DNA of 64,000 nt from Amphibalanus amphitrite. Taxonomy: Eukaryota > Arthropoda > Thecostraca > Balanomorpha > Balanidae. Shown one piece after another: positions 11,201 to 24,119 of the stretch; position 1 is the first letter of the stretch, and each line of letters starts with the position of its first letter. The notes beneath the pieces are model-generated. The model ran no database searches. It was not told the DNA's origin and saw only the letters and a list, made by a program, of their open reading frames with translations. The translations under genes and the position numbers were made by a program. The stretch is from the NCBI RefSeq assembly GCF_019059575.1, contig NW_024883430.1:29261-93260 (forward strand). The letters run 5' to 3'.

Positions 11201-13953
11201 TGGCCCCATTTATCTATTGTAGATAGCGTATACTTGATTCAGTTCATTGTCTACCAGTCGCTATGAAGATAATTATAGCAGCATTCTGACGCATTCCAAT
11301 ACCACTTTTTAACTCAGATGACACTGAATGAAAAGTGTAGACCATGTAACAAATTTGGAGTCATGTGAGAAAGGCGGTCCTCAGAGAAGGATGCATTACA
11401 ATTTACAACACTGGGAACAGACACAAATGAAACGGAGCTGTAAAAATGATTGAATGCTGATTTGATGAATTCATACTTTGCTCCTTATAAAACATGTATT
11501 TTACGAGTTCTCGTCTCATCGCGGAACCTCTGGCTCCAATGCTTTAGGCCCTAATGCTTATCACAGTGGGATACCAGCCGTTCCTAACGGAGCGAGTCTG
11601 CCTGAGGCGCGACTCACGGCGACTGATACTTCACTGCCCGCACCGAGCCGACAGCCCTGAGGCCATCGTTTGACAGCCTAGCATAGCGTGCTCATAACTA
11701 AAACCAGCCAAAGTCTTATTATGTAACCGGCAAACTATTCAAACATTCTGCGGCCTGATATTGAGAAGGATCATCCCGGATTATGGCAATGATTGATGAA
11801 CTCGAGGGGCTACTTGAGCGTGTTCCTGGATGCACGCGAGGAAGTTATACACCTCATACGCACCCATTGGACTATTTTTTGACTGTTCTCTAAAAAAGTT
11901 GTTATGCTGTAACCCTAGTTGTGTTCAGCATTCAGCAAGCCCCCGTGAGACCATTTTCAAGACTGTTGCTTAGAAAAAGTCGCTAGCTACCGCTCTAGTT
12001 GTCCCCAGTAAGCTCCCCATGCTACGTAGTACGCACTACAATCGCTTCATCGCACTGGCCATAGCGGAGTCTATCACCATGCTCTCCTCGGAGTCACCGC
12101 CTCATAAATGACCCTCGTGTCGGGTGTAAAGCAGCGCGAGGACGGCCACTGCCGGGGGCCACACTGGTTACCGGACAATGACCCTGCACGAGGGACGGTG
12201 CAGGGGAATCCCTTCGGTATGTTACCATATCTCGAGATCGGTTGGCAGTCCCATGTGAATCCCATTAGAAGTATCGAGACACTGGACTCCCCGTATAATG
12301 TTTGTTTTGTTTGGCAATTGGATTGAAGCCCAAGCGGTGAACTTTGATCAAACCAATCTCGTTTTTGTGGTGTTGGCTTTACCATGAGTGGAATGCAACA
12401 AAAAGTCGGTGATCAAATCATTACCGAATCTGGGGCGTACATAAACGAACACATTGATCAGATTTATGTTACCAGGGTAGCACGCTACCGCGGCGAACCA
12501 AATATGGAACCAACTGGGTTGGAACGGTGGTTCGCTGCTGACTCATTCTACCGCTGCGCCACTGAGCGTTCACCGTTCACACCAACACCAGTCGGCAGTC
12601 ACCAACATAAACTGAACACCCGCAAACACTTCTCCCGCCGGAGATTGCCTCCTCAAACACTCACCTGTTTTTTTTCCAACGGCACTGCTCACTGTAAGCG
12701 TTCTTCAGCGGTTAATGACACGATTTGATCACCCGCCATCCCCATCGAGCTGCCCAAGGCCCTCTACTCACCACTTGTAGTGTGCCGTGTCTGCATTGGT
12801 GTCCGGTCGCGGCGGATCGCTGAGCACTGTCTCACGTGCCGTCTCTGCCAGTTAGCCGTCGGCAGTCCTCAGCACTTGCAGTTGCAGCAGACACCGCCAC
12901 AGCATATTGTTGAAAAACCTGTTGGGAGCGCCGAACGCCTCGCAAGACTACCATCTGGAAGCACAGCGGGGCTGCCAGATGGGGTTCAGCGTGACGTAGG
13001 CGTAGTTGATGATGGGTGAAGTGAATAGAGAATAGGATTCGTCACGGTGGATCACAGGAGGGAAGATTTACGGGAGGGTTTCATAGGAGGCATGCACACT
13101 CGCCATGACTTGCACGTTTTGGATGCACCTCGTTCAATCTACAGTAATTAAACATAGCGTGAAACATGTCACCGTAAATTGGGTTATAAAAGATGATATG
13201 CAGAATATGTATAAGCACCAAGCTAAATAACATTTCACATTAAATAGATTACAGTTCATCATTGATGGCTGATTGTGATGGTACGAAATCCAAGGAATTT
13301 CTTCCCAGAGTCCAGCGAAAACTAGTTCGATTCATGCTCATTGCTCATGCTTGTGCCGTGCCACGCCCACCACACAATCAAGATTCAGCATCCGATCAAG
13401 ATTCAGACCGGTGCTAAGCAGGCCCATCGGAATCTTCAAAAACAACCAGCAAACTCAAACAAGAATCCTGCGCACCGGAGGGCGGAGACCCCCAATCTTT
13501 TTGTCACGCGCGTGGCTTTCTCCGGACAAAACTCAATTGCACACAAATGAATGGGGAATGAATGGTTAAAAATATGTGATGTTATAGGTACGAGGATGCT
13601 ATACTTGCAAATGTTTACATGAACGGACTACGGAGCTACATATACTACACTTACTTCTCAAGAAATGTTTGGAGAAAATAAAGCAACTCCCCCCACGATC
13701 ACGATATCTGGTGCACATTGAATAACATTTATTTCTGCTTCAGTCAAGAGCTTTTGTTGTTTCGGTCTTTGTTTTGTTTTCATTATTTGCTTTTAGATGA
13801 AGCATTGCCATTTTCGTTTGTATGTGTCAAGAAAATGTTTTGACATGTTAAGATAAAATAAACAGTGAATATTCTTTAATATAAGACACATTTTAAATGT
13901 TCTTGGTTGGCCTTCACAATTGTCATTTGTTTACCACACTGAACTCTATAATG
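8288..13953. other. Gene-poor stretch, no gene recognised
   Basis: No exons were recognised. The region holds a short CAGTCCTCC minisatellite (about 8461-8505), a C/T/A-rich degenerate stretch at 9850-9990, and two diverged copies of a roughly 60-bp unit around 10560-10680. It also holds a CACCAG/CACCAT-rich stretch near 10820-10860. The 271-codon frame at 10239-11054 is composed of this low-complexity DNA and is not supported as a gene. Frames at 12074-12728 have no recognisable domain. Confidence 0.4.
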
Positions 13954-14520
13954 TGGAATGCGCATCGGCCGCCAGATGGTGTCCAACGGCGCCGCCATGT
14001 TGCGCAGACCAGGAAGCGGCCGCCGCCTGTGTTGGGGAATAGGGAATTCGGGACCTCGATTTACGTTTGCGGCGCTGCATCCCTTACGTTTAAGCTATGT
14101 GGACACGGAACCCGGCATCTTACGCAGAATTGAGTGGAGAATAAGATGAAATCCTAAAAACTTCTCAGATACAAGGGGATAAATCTCAGATACAAGGGAT
14201 AATACGTTAAGCCCTTATAAGTCAATGGGGAAATATGAAAATTGCTATTTTGGCGCCGAGAATGATCTGAAACTATCTCAAGCCAGGGCCTCGGCTAACA
14301 TGTTAACTACTGGGGCAAATGCCCCAGTAGAGTCGAGGAATGCCCCAGTAGTGGTCAGGCTTTGCCCAACCTCCACAAAATGAGAATATATCAATATTAA
14401 CGTACATTCTTTCATTCGGGAGCGGTTGAAGACGTTTGTGGCAAGAAATCAGGGGCGGCGGAAGAGGGAGTGCACGGTGTGCAGCTGCACCCTCAATTTC
14501 CATCCAAAAACATAGGCGTA

Positions 14521-14759
14521 CAGCCCACCGCTAATGTAGGGTTTTACCAATCTCAACGATTGGCTTTGACTGGCGATTGTTTAATGCGGAGTGATCGAAA
14601 AGAAGATGTCAATAGCTAAAATTGCAGCTGCAAGGGTGACGACTGACGATACATATAAGCTACATTCAAAGTTTCATTGTAGTCTGACTAATCGTTCCTA
14701 AGCTTCAGAAGCAGAACATACCCATGACTGAAACCGCACATTACTTCTGCTGTGGACTG
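14521..14759. mobile_element. 239-bp TA-type MITE, unoccupied copy
   Basis: The ends are CAGCCCACCGC and GCTGTGGACTG, imperfect inverted repeats flanked by TA (14519-14520 and 14760-14761). It is a reverse-orientation copy of the element at 41863-43043. It contains a single TTAA at 14581-14584, exactly where the other copy carries a TTAA element. That makes it a pre-insertion reference within the same window. Confidence 0.75.
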
Positions 14760-14809
14760 TACATTAGCAAGCATATCTTTTTACACCCCATAATCCATCT
14801 TCGTTCGAA

Positions 14810-15890
14810 AGAGCGTCAAAAATAATGACGAAATTACTTGAGCCACTTTTTGGTGAGGTCAAAGGTCAGGTCATGGTGAAGGCCAACTTTCGCCGATTTT
14901 CAGGTCGAATATCGACAGTTTACAAGATGCCGACGCTTAACTCGGGAACCAATTAGAGCTACAGCACCGCGGAAAAGCGCATTTGATAGCCATATTAGCA
15001 TGCTTTCTGGTTATTTCTCTTAGATTTGACCTAACGCCAACGGTTTTGCCTGCAAGGGGCAAAAACTACTAAAGACGATTTTGGGGGAACAGTTTTTCTG
15101 CAATAACTTTTGACTCATGCTTTGCACGAGCCAAGGCCCAATGCAAGCGCTTTCTTTTATCCGACATCGTGTTCCTCTCGTCAAGACGCATCAAATTAAC
15201 TACAATTTGACCTTGAAGGTCAACTTGAAAATTCGACCTCAGGTTCAAGTCATGATCTGACCGGAAATTGTCATGTTGCATATCAGTCGATCTGCATCGT
15301 CTAACCAAACACATCTAAGGCATTTTCATCGCTCTAGCATGCCTCTTTCAAAAGTTATTCGCGAAAAACTGTTAGATACCATTCGTGAACTGAGATGACC
15401 TCAGGGGCATAAAAAAGGGTCACGGGTGCTATTTTCATGTTCAGTGTGTCAAAGTCACGTACAGTGTTTTATAGTGTTTAGAATAACTTTCGTCTAAAAG
15501 AGGTGGTTTTGAATTTCTCCCATTGACTTATAATAGATCGGTCGCAAAAGTGAGCTGACCTTAGGTCACCGATATGAAAATTCCGAGATATAAATTTTGT
15601 ACATGCTGTTGCCCTTATCAATCGCTGAAAGTTTCAAAGCGATCGGTCACTCGGTGTAGCTACGGCATACATGGAAACATTTCATGAGGTGAGGTCACTG
15701 GAAGTGACCTGGTAACCTGATCTTGAATGACCTTGGTCTGAGATTTTTACAACACGTGTAAAATTGATGGGTGATGGAGCGCCGCCGTTTTTTAGATATC
15801 CGCGAAAAACCGCAGGAAAAACCGCAGGTGTTCAAACACCTGCGGCCCCCCCCCCCCCTGCTGGGGGGCCCCCCCAGCAGGGCGCCAACA
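14810..15890. mobile_element. Inverted, truncated copy of the element-A family
   Basis: The sequence matches the reverse complement of much of 5786-6860, including the blocks around 6720-6800 and 6440-6500. It ends in the same kind of GC hairpin (GTGTTCAAACACCTGCGG, poly-C, CAGCAGGGCGCC). The expected TTAA is missing at its outer end, so it is a decayed or rearranged copy. Many AGGTCA hexamers are preserved. Confidence 0.65.
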
Positions 15891-15959
15891 CACTTTGACG
15901 ATTTGCCCCAGTAGTCAAAATTCCTTAGCCGAGGCCCTGTCTCAAGCATATAAAATCAT

Positions 15960-16400
15960 GATTTCATGCACTCCTTGCAAGGTTCTATGCTTCATATTTG
16001 CATTGTTGCCCTTGCGTGACGTCATTTGTGACGTCACAAGGGTCACAGTTTTTCTTCAATAACTCCCGATCAAATTGAGCTAGCGAGTCGGGAAAACCAC
16101 CAATGGACTCAGAGTCAGGAAGACCTGCCGAATCGAATGATATGCGACATGACCTCTTTCGACCATCTTCGTGACCTGGGGGTGCTGACCTGACCTTGAC
16201 CTGAGGTCAACACCCTAAGTTGACCTGACCCGAACAAAAAGTATATCACTCGATGCGCCTGAGCTAGCTGAACACGATGATGCCAAAATCGCGGCTCTAC
16301 GGCCATTTTTGGCGAAGTTATTTACCAAAAACCGACCCCGTGCCTTAGATCACTTGACCTGACCTCAGAGGTCACCGGTTGACCCGGGACCTTTACATTG
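15960..16400. mobile_element. Fragment related to element B
   Basis: The block at about 16140-16400 resembles 7740-8000 of element B, with shared wording such as CATTTTTG-CGAAGTTATTT. It carries several AGGTCA/TGACCT hexamers. Paired TGACGTCA-type motifs near 16018-16040 resemble those at 8118. No termini were identified. Confidence 0.5.
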
Positions 16401-16835
16401 GGTTCCTACCAGTCACTCTGCATTATCCTTTGTCGCAAACGACCAATTTACCGCTTAATTCTAGTTTAATTAGCGGCGCATTAGCGAGGTGGGTTCAATC
16501 AACCCCCTCGGCCGGGGCAAATGTAGGTCCGGCGAGTGAATTTGAGAAATTCTGAAGATACGATCGTGTTCCCCACTCAATTCTGCGTAAGATGCCGGGT
16601 TCCGTATCTACGTAACTTGAACGTAACGGATGCGGCGGCCGCAAACGTAAATCGAGGTCCCGAATTCCCTATTCCTCAACACAGGCGGCAGCCGTTTCTT
16701 GGTCTGCGCAATATGGCCGCCACCGTTAGACACTACGGGCAATAGGGTTCAAGCGGCATTGCTCCCCTGTGGTTTACCATAAATTACTGCCGCCATCAGA
16801 ATTACAGTCGGTTTTCACCACTGAACTCTATAATG

Positions 16836-19599
16836 GTTTTCACTTAGGATTTGTCCCCCAAACACCAACAAAAGATCAACAATGCGTAATTGTTGTGTCA
16901 TTGTTGAAAGAATAAGCAAGGGAGAATGTCTCGGTGGCGCATGTGCGGTCGTGGTAGGAAGCACCTCTACTCCGGAGAATTACTCACGATGCTGCGACTC
17001 CAGCTCCGGCCAAATCTGAGTCGTCCGACACGGAACGCTTGATTGATGACTCATCCATCCCTTCGTCAAATTTTGACTGTCAAGTTCGGGAACTATCCCC
17101 ACCTCGGCTCAGGATCCAATCCCACTGCATCATTTCATTTCCTGTAACAGTAGCGGCGAAACACCTTCAATTAGGGGGGGGGGGGGCACTGCCGACTTTT
17201 GATCCCATTCTTTCCATGCAAAGCCCATAGGGCTAATGTTAAAATGCCAAAATCAAATGGGGGCACGGTGCCTCGGTACTCCCCCCGTTCCGCCGCCTAT
17301 GTCCTGAAAACTTGCTGGCTGACTCGTGGGCCGCCATTGAGAGGATGCCTCATGTCTGTCAGCCTGAAACTCACATGTAATAGATGTGCGCTGTTTAATG
17401 GTTATCTTAATCAAACGCTGTGCAGTGCGCATTTTCAATAGGTACCCGGACCCCGCCACCCCCCCCCCAAAAAAAATCAAACAGCTCAGCATGTCCAGTG
17501 TCCACCGTCCACATTTTGAGCAAATTCCTATTTCTATGATAGGTATGTCACGTATGTGTACGTGTAGGTGTATTGTATACTTGTTTTCAGACTCTATTTT
17601 TATACAAAGTGACGCATTGTTGAAACGAGTCTTCTCTTTTGTTTCAGGTGGGTGTCTTCCAATTTTCGAGCCTGTTACTCTTCAGGCACCTGCAGTATCA
17701 CGGGCTGGCAACTCTTCAAAACTGGAGGCCATTCATCATTTTTAGCTGAGTATGCTGGCCCGGGTCCGTTCGAATGTTAAGCATGGAAGTTCAGCGAATA
17801 GCAACAGACCTGTACAAATTTTTTTTGTTCTACGGGGAAATGGTGATTGGTATCGTAATTCGTAACAAATGATGCATGCAGGCAATGAAGGAAAGTAAAA
17901 TCCCAGAAATACCCAACACCTTCGCTAGCGTGCAATTGTAAGCAAAGCGTTGTTTTGCTGTGTTAATGGTGATATTTTTAGTGTTTTTGCATTATTGATG
18001 TCCTTCGTATTCCTTTCGTTTATCCTTTTTCGTAATCGTCGCTCTCGACATGGATACGACGGGACTGCAGTGGAAGGCATTTTGGACTGGTACTGCCCCG
18101 CTAGGCGGTAAACAAGACTCGACGAATATGGGAACGACAGTACGAGAATAAGGCATGCAGTCAGACATGGGAGACAGGGGAGGGTGGGAACCGATATGGA
18201 GGTCTGAAGAATAGTGAAAATGAATTTCTTTTTTTAGTGTTAGTCGTGTTACTAAATTTTCACGAAGTACCTATGTGGTTTATTTTTTATCATGCATATT
18301 CAGCGATTGGAATTGTCGGGCTCCTGGCTAATATAGACGTCAGAGCTGTAAACTTAATGTTTTCCTCGTCATGGACAATGTATGATGCAACGCTCCAAGG
18401 CTGACTTTCATAAATTACTAACCTAATCTTACTCTTAGAATGGAGCTTCATATTGTTGGACGAGGAAACTAATTCATGATACTATCAAGGGTGGTATTGA
18501 ACAATGGATCCGCCGGAGAAAAAATTCACTTTTTATGTATAAAGCACCGTTGACCGTTTAAGAGTCGCATGGTTTCTACATTGTCCGTTTTCAGGTCTAT
18601 AACTGTACTTTCAAATTTCAATAACTGTCTGTACTTATTTATTGTGCGGTATTTTGATTTCTGTCAAATACCGCAATAATACCGCAACTGCCTTTTGCTT
18701 TCGATACAGTCTTGCAGAATTGAGTTAACTGTGGTTTACAAGCACCCAATATTCAATAACGACAAAAGCGCCAGAAGTGAAAGTAGGTAGGTACATACTT
18801 GCAGCCCTTTTAGTATGCGGGGGGCATTCAGTGAGTCAACAAATCGAAATTCAATCTTGACCTGCTACCTTATAGGCGTAATTATATTCACAGCTCAAAA
18901 TCTGACATGGCCAAACTCAGTAGATGGGATCGATAGCATCCCATCGCCTCACCTCCATTTTTGGAAAATTTAACATCTCACTTAAAAGAAACACCTCGCA
19001 GTCTTCTTCGTTCCAGTTTAAAGCCGATCAGGCTAAGCTCAGGATTATCGCAAACCGCGTGATATCTCACCAGACACCATACCCGCCCCGACCTCGATTC
19101 ACAGGTCACCTGATCGCTTTTAGTGACCGGTGTCAACTGTCTGTCTCAGACCGCAGTCCCCCCCCCCCCCCCCACTGACCTGGCAGGCGTTCTACTTCAC
19201 CGCGTGTCAATAGTCAGCTGTGCGCGAGGATGGGGTGGGGAAGGAGGGCGGGGAAGGCACCGGTGCGCGATACTTACAGCCATGCGTGATTGGCCACGCA
19301 TTACTAAGAGTTAAAGAAGGGGAGGATAATGGCTGTAGACCGATTTAGAAGGAAGGAATAGGCTTTTACTGTAAAATTTTGGATATTTTCCAAACAATTT
19401 CTAGCAAAGGCACAGCCACAGGAAATTCAAATAATCACCCGTGGGCTATCATGATGCACATAAGCAGCCCGAGAAGCTCTGAAATTGTGTAATGGCCTTT
19501 CTTACTTGACCTCAACTTGTTTATATCAGAGCTATGGCTTTGATATAGTGATAAATATTGTTATTCAAACAATAAATATTGTTGCTGTTCAACCGGGAC
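16836..19599. other. No gene recognised; contains one small MITE
   Basis: Nothing coding could be supported. The stretch contains the MITE at 17151-17299 and poly-C runs near 17459 and 19157-19173. The open frames here lack domains. Confidence 0.4.
17151..17299. mobile_element. Small TA-flanked MITE, copy 1
   Basis: Near-inverted ends (TAGCGGCGAAAC and GTTCCGCCGCCTA) enclose about 149 bp with a poly-G run. The copy at 54865-55011 is nearly identical and in the same orientation. The middle (CCCATTCTTTCCATGC ... GGGCTAATGTTAAAAT) is also related to the hAT-type MITE at 19600-19755. Confidence 0.65.
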
Positions 19600-19755
19600 C
19601 AGAGGCGGATCCACCTCAGAGTTTTTTGGGGGGCAAACCATAACAATTTATCGATTCTTTCCATGCCTCGTCCATAGGCCCGCGTAATGTTAAAATTATG
19701 CCGTTTGGGAGGGGCAAATGCCCATTTTGCCCCCCACCCCCTGGATCCGCCACTG
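19600..19755. mobile_element. hAT-type MITE with perfect 8-bp target duplication
   Basis: This 156-bp element has terminal inverted repeats CAGAGGCGGATCCA and TGGATCCGCCACTG. It is flanked by the direct 8-mer ACCGGGAC at 19592-19599 and 19756-19763. An 8-bp duplication with CA...TG ends is the hAT signature. Subterminal G and C runs can pair. It has no coding capacity. Confidence 0.88.
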
Positions 19756-20408
19756 ACCGGGACTCCAAATCCTTATGCCTTTGGTCTTGCCGTGGAGAAG
19801 TGAATCGGCGCTCTAGCGGACTCGTGGCGGGGAGAAGTAGCAGCTCTAATCCGGAATAGTTTCGAGACTGGCCGCCAGATGTCAGGCCCGTGCAAGGAAT
19901 CAGCTGGGCAATGTAAACAATGAACGGAGACAGTCGCGGCGCGGCGGTGCGCTGGGGAGGTGGTGGTGTTCCGCACTAATATTTTGTATTTTTCTCTGTT
20001 TCATGCAGTGAGCTGGGTAAATATCGTATGAGGAACTCATTAGTAGTGTTTGTCCTCCCTGAAACAAGCGTTTGGTGTTGTCAGCTGCGGCCTGGAGCTT
20101 CGAGGGTCAGTGGAAACGTGGTCTGCAATCGGCACGTGAACGCCACCACACACCAGCCAGGTGCCTGTCTTTGAATTATGTTGATGTTGTTAGTGTTTTA
20201 AGCGTGAAATTCTCGGTTCAAAGCATCTTATTATGAAAAAGTGACTGAAGCTGTGCTTCTGAAATTTCTAAATTTCAGCATAACATGACTTGTACCTACA
20301 GAAAATGTTTTAAATTGATGATCAAGTCAATGTCAAATTAAAAGCTGTGCTGAAAACCTGTGTAATTATAATCATGTGCATATCTTTATCTCTCTCCACA
20401 CTCCACAG

Positions 20409-20879
20409 CAGGGGCGGATCCAGAAAATCTCCAAGGGAGGGGCCATTAGAAACCAGGAGGCCCCCCCCATAATCCCACCTGTTGGAGGCCCCATCTTCCC
20501 ACTTGTTGGGCCCCCCCAAAAAAACTGCGTCTATTGAGCTTATCTAGCTGTTCAGGCAACATCTCAACATTGTGCAGGCTTGGAGGCCCTCTGTGCAGGA
20601 TAGGAGGCCCTGTAAAAGTGGTCATCTCTGTGAGTATAAGAGACCTCCAAGTTATGAAAAGCTTTACCAATCTTCTAACAAAGAAGTCTTCTCAGCTAGT
20701 CTTCTAAGAAACAACTAAGTGGGTAGGTTAAAAAAAAAACTCATCGGATTTCGGCCACTTTATTTTCAGGAGGCCCCCTTTTCAGCTTTTTAACTTTTTA
20801 ACTTTTTATTTTATTTTTGAAAAAAATCGGCCAAGGGGGGGGGCCATGGCCCCCATGGCCCCCCTTGTATCCGCGCCTG
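20409..20879. mobile_element. hAT-type MITE with perfect 8-bp target duplication
   Basis: This 471-bp element has ends CAGGGGCGGATCCAG and CTTGTATCCGCGCCTG. It is flanked by the direct 8-mer CTCCACAG at 20401-20408 and 20880-20887. Internal sequence is rich in GGAGGCCCC blocks. It belongs to the same broad family as 19600-19755. Confidence 0.88.
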
Positions 20880-21465
20880 CTCCACAGTGTACTTGCTCTG
20901 TCTGTTGATGGATTGGCTGTTTTATCAATCACTCAGGTTCCATTCAGAGGTAGGGCACTGATTAATGGAATAGGTATGCATTTGAAACATTTTCTGGTCA
21001 AGTATTGATTATTTACTGCTTTTGTGGTGGCCTTTTCATGTGTAATTTGTGTTATCAATCAAAAATTATTATTTCATAGCAAGAGCTTCCAACTGAGGTA
21101 TCACCACTTTTCAGCTTGTGTGTGCTCATTTATTTTCTATTTCTTGTAACTGCAATTTCCAGAATGATCTAAGAGTTGTTACACAGACCACCTATTCCCA
21201 CTTTTACAGCTGAACGAAAAAACTAGTCTGATCTATCTTTTCAGAAATCTTATCACTGATAATTTATCAATTTCGCCTCCCTTTCAGGTCATGCACCTTG
21301 TTGCATACCTATTTCATACACTTCTTACCCATGTGCTGACTGTTGGGATTCACTTTCCTGTTTATTTGGCTTTGAGAGGATAATACTTCAGTCATCTAAG
21401 AGTATGAATTACAGCATCATAAATTTTCCCATCCCATCCACTGCTTCTGTTCATTCTCTCCGCCC

Positions 21466-21842
21466 CGTCACGCTGGTGTACGCTTCCGTGACGCTTGAGA
21501 CCACTCCGCCGGCTGCGGAGTCCACCGTGACGGTTCCCGTGACAGCTCCGTGACTACTGGTCACGGTTCGTGACGGCCGGTGTTCCGCCGTGACGCGGTG
21601 CGTTTTACGGGACCCGTAACGCGTCGGTGGTTCCACTTAGCTCGTCTCTCTCGTCCCTTCCTTTGTCTCATCTTGTGTCTCACGAGTCACGATGTCTCAC
21701 GTGTCTCTCGTGCCTCTCGCCTCCCCATCGCGTGCGTCTCGCTGCATATCGGGAGTCACAGTGTATCGTGACGTCCGCGTGACTCCGTCACGGTAGCCGC
21801 CGTGACCATCGTCACGGATGGCGTCACGGCGTCACGGACGGT
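21466..21842. repeat. CGTGAC/GTCACG word cluster
   Basis: The hexamer CGTGAC or its complement GTCACG recurs more than a dozen times in about 380 bp, in both orientations and at irregular spacing. It is not a simple tandem array. Whether it is a decayed element or a cluster of binding sites cannot be decided from sequence alone. Confidence 0.5.
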
Positions 21843-24062
21843 GTATCTGATGTCTCCAGTCCGGAGAGCCAGCTGTTACGACCATTTGGTCTTGGCTCTG
21901 TCCTAGCCTACTTGTGGTCAGTCTTAGCTCATTCGTGGCTCCGACCTAGCCCACTTGTATCGCTGGTATGGCTGTGACATGATTCTCGGCGTTTTGATGA
22001 TAGTATGGCGCTAGCTTGTACGACGGGTATCGTGAAGCCCAATTCAAATTCGGTTGTAAGGAGTTGTTGCTGCCTTTGCAAGCTGCAGCTTTCGTCTCAC
22101 GTGATCTCGCTCTGTCCCTATCTCGTGTGCGTAATATGTATCCTTTCAATGCGGGTAGCTCGATGGCAGTTTTGTTAGCTCACAGTAGGAAGCAGCGGCT
22201 GGTAGGAGCGACCAGCGCCTATCGTTTCTTGCCTCCACCGCCACCACCGCCGCCGCCACCGCCGCTGGCGTCGTTCATCGCCTTCACGGATGGATGAACG
22301 CCACAGATGAGCGGACCGGTCCCCGGCGGCTGTCCTAGACGACCATCGCGGCTCGCTGCGGCGTGAACCGGCGTGCCGCGGCGAGAACCGGTGGGATAAA
22401 TATTTCCTGAGAACCGGCGGGTGGACGCGGGCGATTGGCTGCGGTAAGCTGAAGATTGGTGCAGATGATAGTTTGACGGTTTTTGTGTGGGAGAACGGGA
22501 GGAGTTGGTTAGAGTTGGGAAGAGTTGAGAGGAGTGTGGGGGAGTTAGGAGGAGTTGGAAGGAGTTTTGGAGGAGTTGGTGTGTGGAGTGTGATGTGTTT
22601 TCGGGGATGTTCGGCGGACGGTTGTGTATAGTTAATAGTTGCTGATAGCTGTTGATAGCTGTTGATGCTTGGCAGAGCTGACGATGGTTTTTTATCGATA
22701 GATTGGTGGTCAGTCGCTGAGATAAGCCGTGGGTATCGGGACAGTCAGGCGGTCTCGCTTTGCTGGGTTGCTGACTTACCGACTAGCTGACGCAATGTTA
22801 CTCTCAGACACGCTATCACCTCCTGCAGGGTGTTATATTGTGGTTACTCTTGCCAAGGTTGGCTGGCTGTGCCGGTTTCTAGGTTCAGAAAACTGACTAT
22901 TACGAGGCTATGCAGTGATCATAGCCTGGGAAAAGAAATCTTGCGTGCTTCTCATTGTGTCGACTGGTGAATTATGTGGTGGTTAGCCTATTACGTTGGT
23001 AGTTGAGTCACTTTATGTGGTATGTATCATGTTCATTGATGCCGTTTTACGGCGGAAAAGCTGTTGCTGAGAGGCAGACAAGTGATGTTGTTATGGGCCG
23101 ATTCTCAATCATCATTTGAAAGCGAAACTTGTGTATGATTCTGAGATCTGGCCGTTTCACATCTGTGAGATTCTGTGATGCTGAGAGCTGTAACAACTTC
23201 ATTGACCAAGTGTTCGATGATTACGAGCTTGCAATGTTACAATCGCGTAAGAGAATGCGTCTTTCCATCACTGTCTACGGCACAAAGCAGTCCTACCCTA
23301 ATAGTTTATCGTCTGTTTTCCTTGTTACGCCAAACCACAACAATGCCCATTATTGTTTGCACGATATTGATCCTGTAAGCCACATGTAACTCGGAACGTT
23401 ATGTGTGATCCTCGCCTGCCTACTGTGAGCTCGAGGATAGGCGGTATTGAATTTCATTGGGATTATTTTCCTTGTTAGATCTGGCTTACGGGGAAGACTA
23501 CCACTGCCATCACGCAGTGTCACTAAAAAAGTCCTGTTTTATTAATGGGGCTAACAGTTCGTACGTTTTTAATCGATACGACGGTCGGCTTAGTTTCCAG
23601 CCAGAGCTACTTGGAGCTCCAAGACTTTTTCGATGGACGATGTGTTGGAGCTCGCTAACTCGTCTGGTGATGTGTTTCCATTTTGGAGAGATAACAATTA
23701 TATGGACTAGCTGGTGACATGAAACCATGACTGAGAAATAATCAGGAAATTTAATCACGTCACTTTCTATACTCTTCTTTCTTCCTGTGAAGAGGAAAAA
23801 AAATGTGTTTTTCGAACAGTCGCCCCTCACAATGTCAATTGAAACTTGAAATAGCTTTCGTCGTGGCCTAGGCTCTTTTTCACTTTGTCTAGCTAACTGA
23901 TCGTTCCCATTCACTTTCCGTCCTATCCTAGATTTCAACTTACGCTGTTTCACTAACCAATTGTTTCCTCCTGCAGAAATGGTCGCCTCTGCTTGCGGTG
24001 CGGACTGTGGAATGTTGCCTTGTAGCGATATGTTATAAAGTGTTACCCCTACCTAGATTCGA

Positions 24063-24090
24063 ACCCACGTCACGTCACGTCACGTCACGG
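24063..24090 (+). repeat. CACGT tandem repeat upstream of the P4HA start exon
   Basis: Five consecutive CACGT-type units read as repeated CGTCA/CACGT. They lie about 30 bp before the splice acceptor that precedes the start codon. The words resemble the CGTGAC cluster at 21.5 kb. Confidence 0.6.
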
Positions 24091-24119
24091 CTAACAAATT
24101 TTCTCTCCCCCGCCCACAG

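Larger units (their letters stand above)
13954..16818. mobile_element. Composite nested block with long inverted arms
   Basis: A left segment (about 13975-14150) is repeated in inverted orientation at about 16555-16745 with roughly 83 percent identity by eye, including a shared block around GGAATAGGGAATTCGGGACC. Between the arms are a small TA-type MITE and two AGGTCA-rich fragments. Outside the arms the 17-mer CACTGAACTCTATAATG occurs in direct orientation on both sides (13937-13953 and 16819-16835). This suggests one large element with internal insertions, but the outer boundary is uncertain. Confidence 0.5.
20888..24119. other. Upstream region of the prolyl 4-hydroxylase gene
   Basis: No protein-coding exon was recognised. 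Because the first coding exon of the hydroxylase starts directly after a splice acceptor, at least one 5-prime untranslated exon and the promoter should lie here. The best candidate area is the GC- and CpG-rich stretch at about 22220-22450, which includes a (CCG/CCA)n run and GATAAATATTT near 22395; this is inference only. A cluster of CGTGAC/GTCACG words lies at 21466-21842 and a GGAGTT-type minisatellite at about 22495-22575. Confidence 0.4.

Noticed and set aside
12074-12728. Overlapping frames of 72-114 codons on both strands
   Set aside because: No recognisable domain, and both strands are open at the same place, which suggests chance.
23510-23953. 147-codon minus-strand frame
   Set aside because: No domain, no splice partners, and basic low-complexity composition; probably chance.
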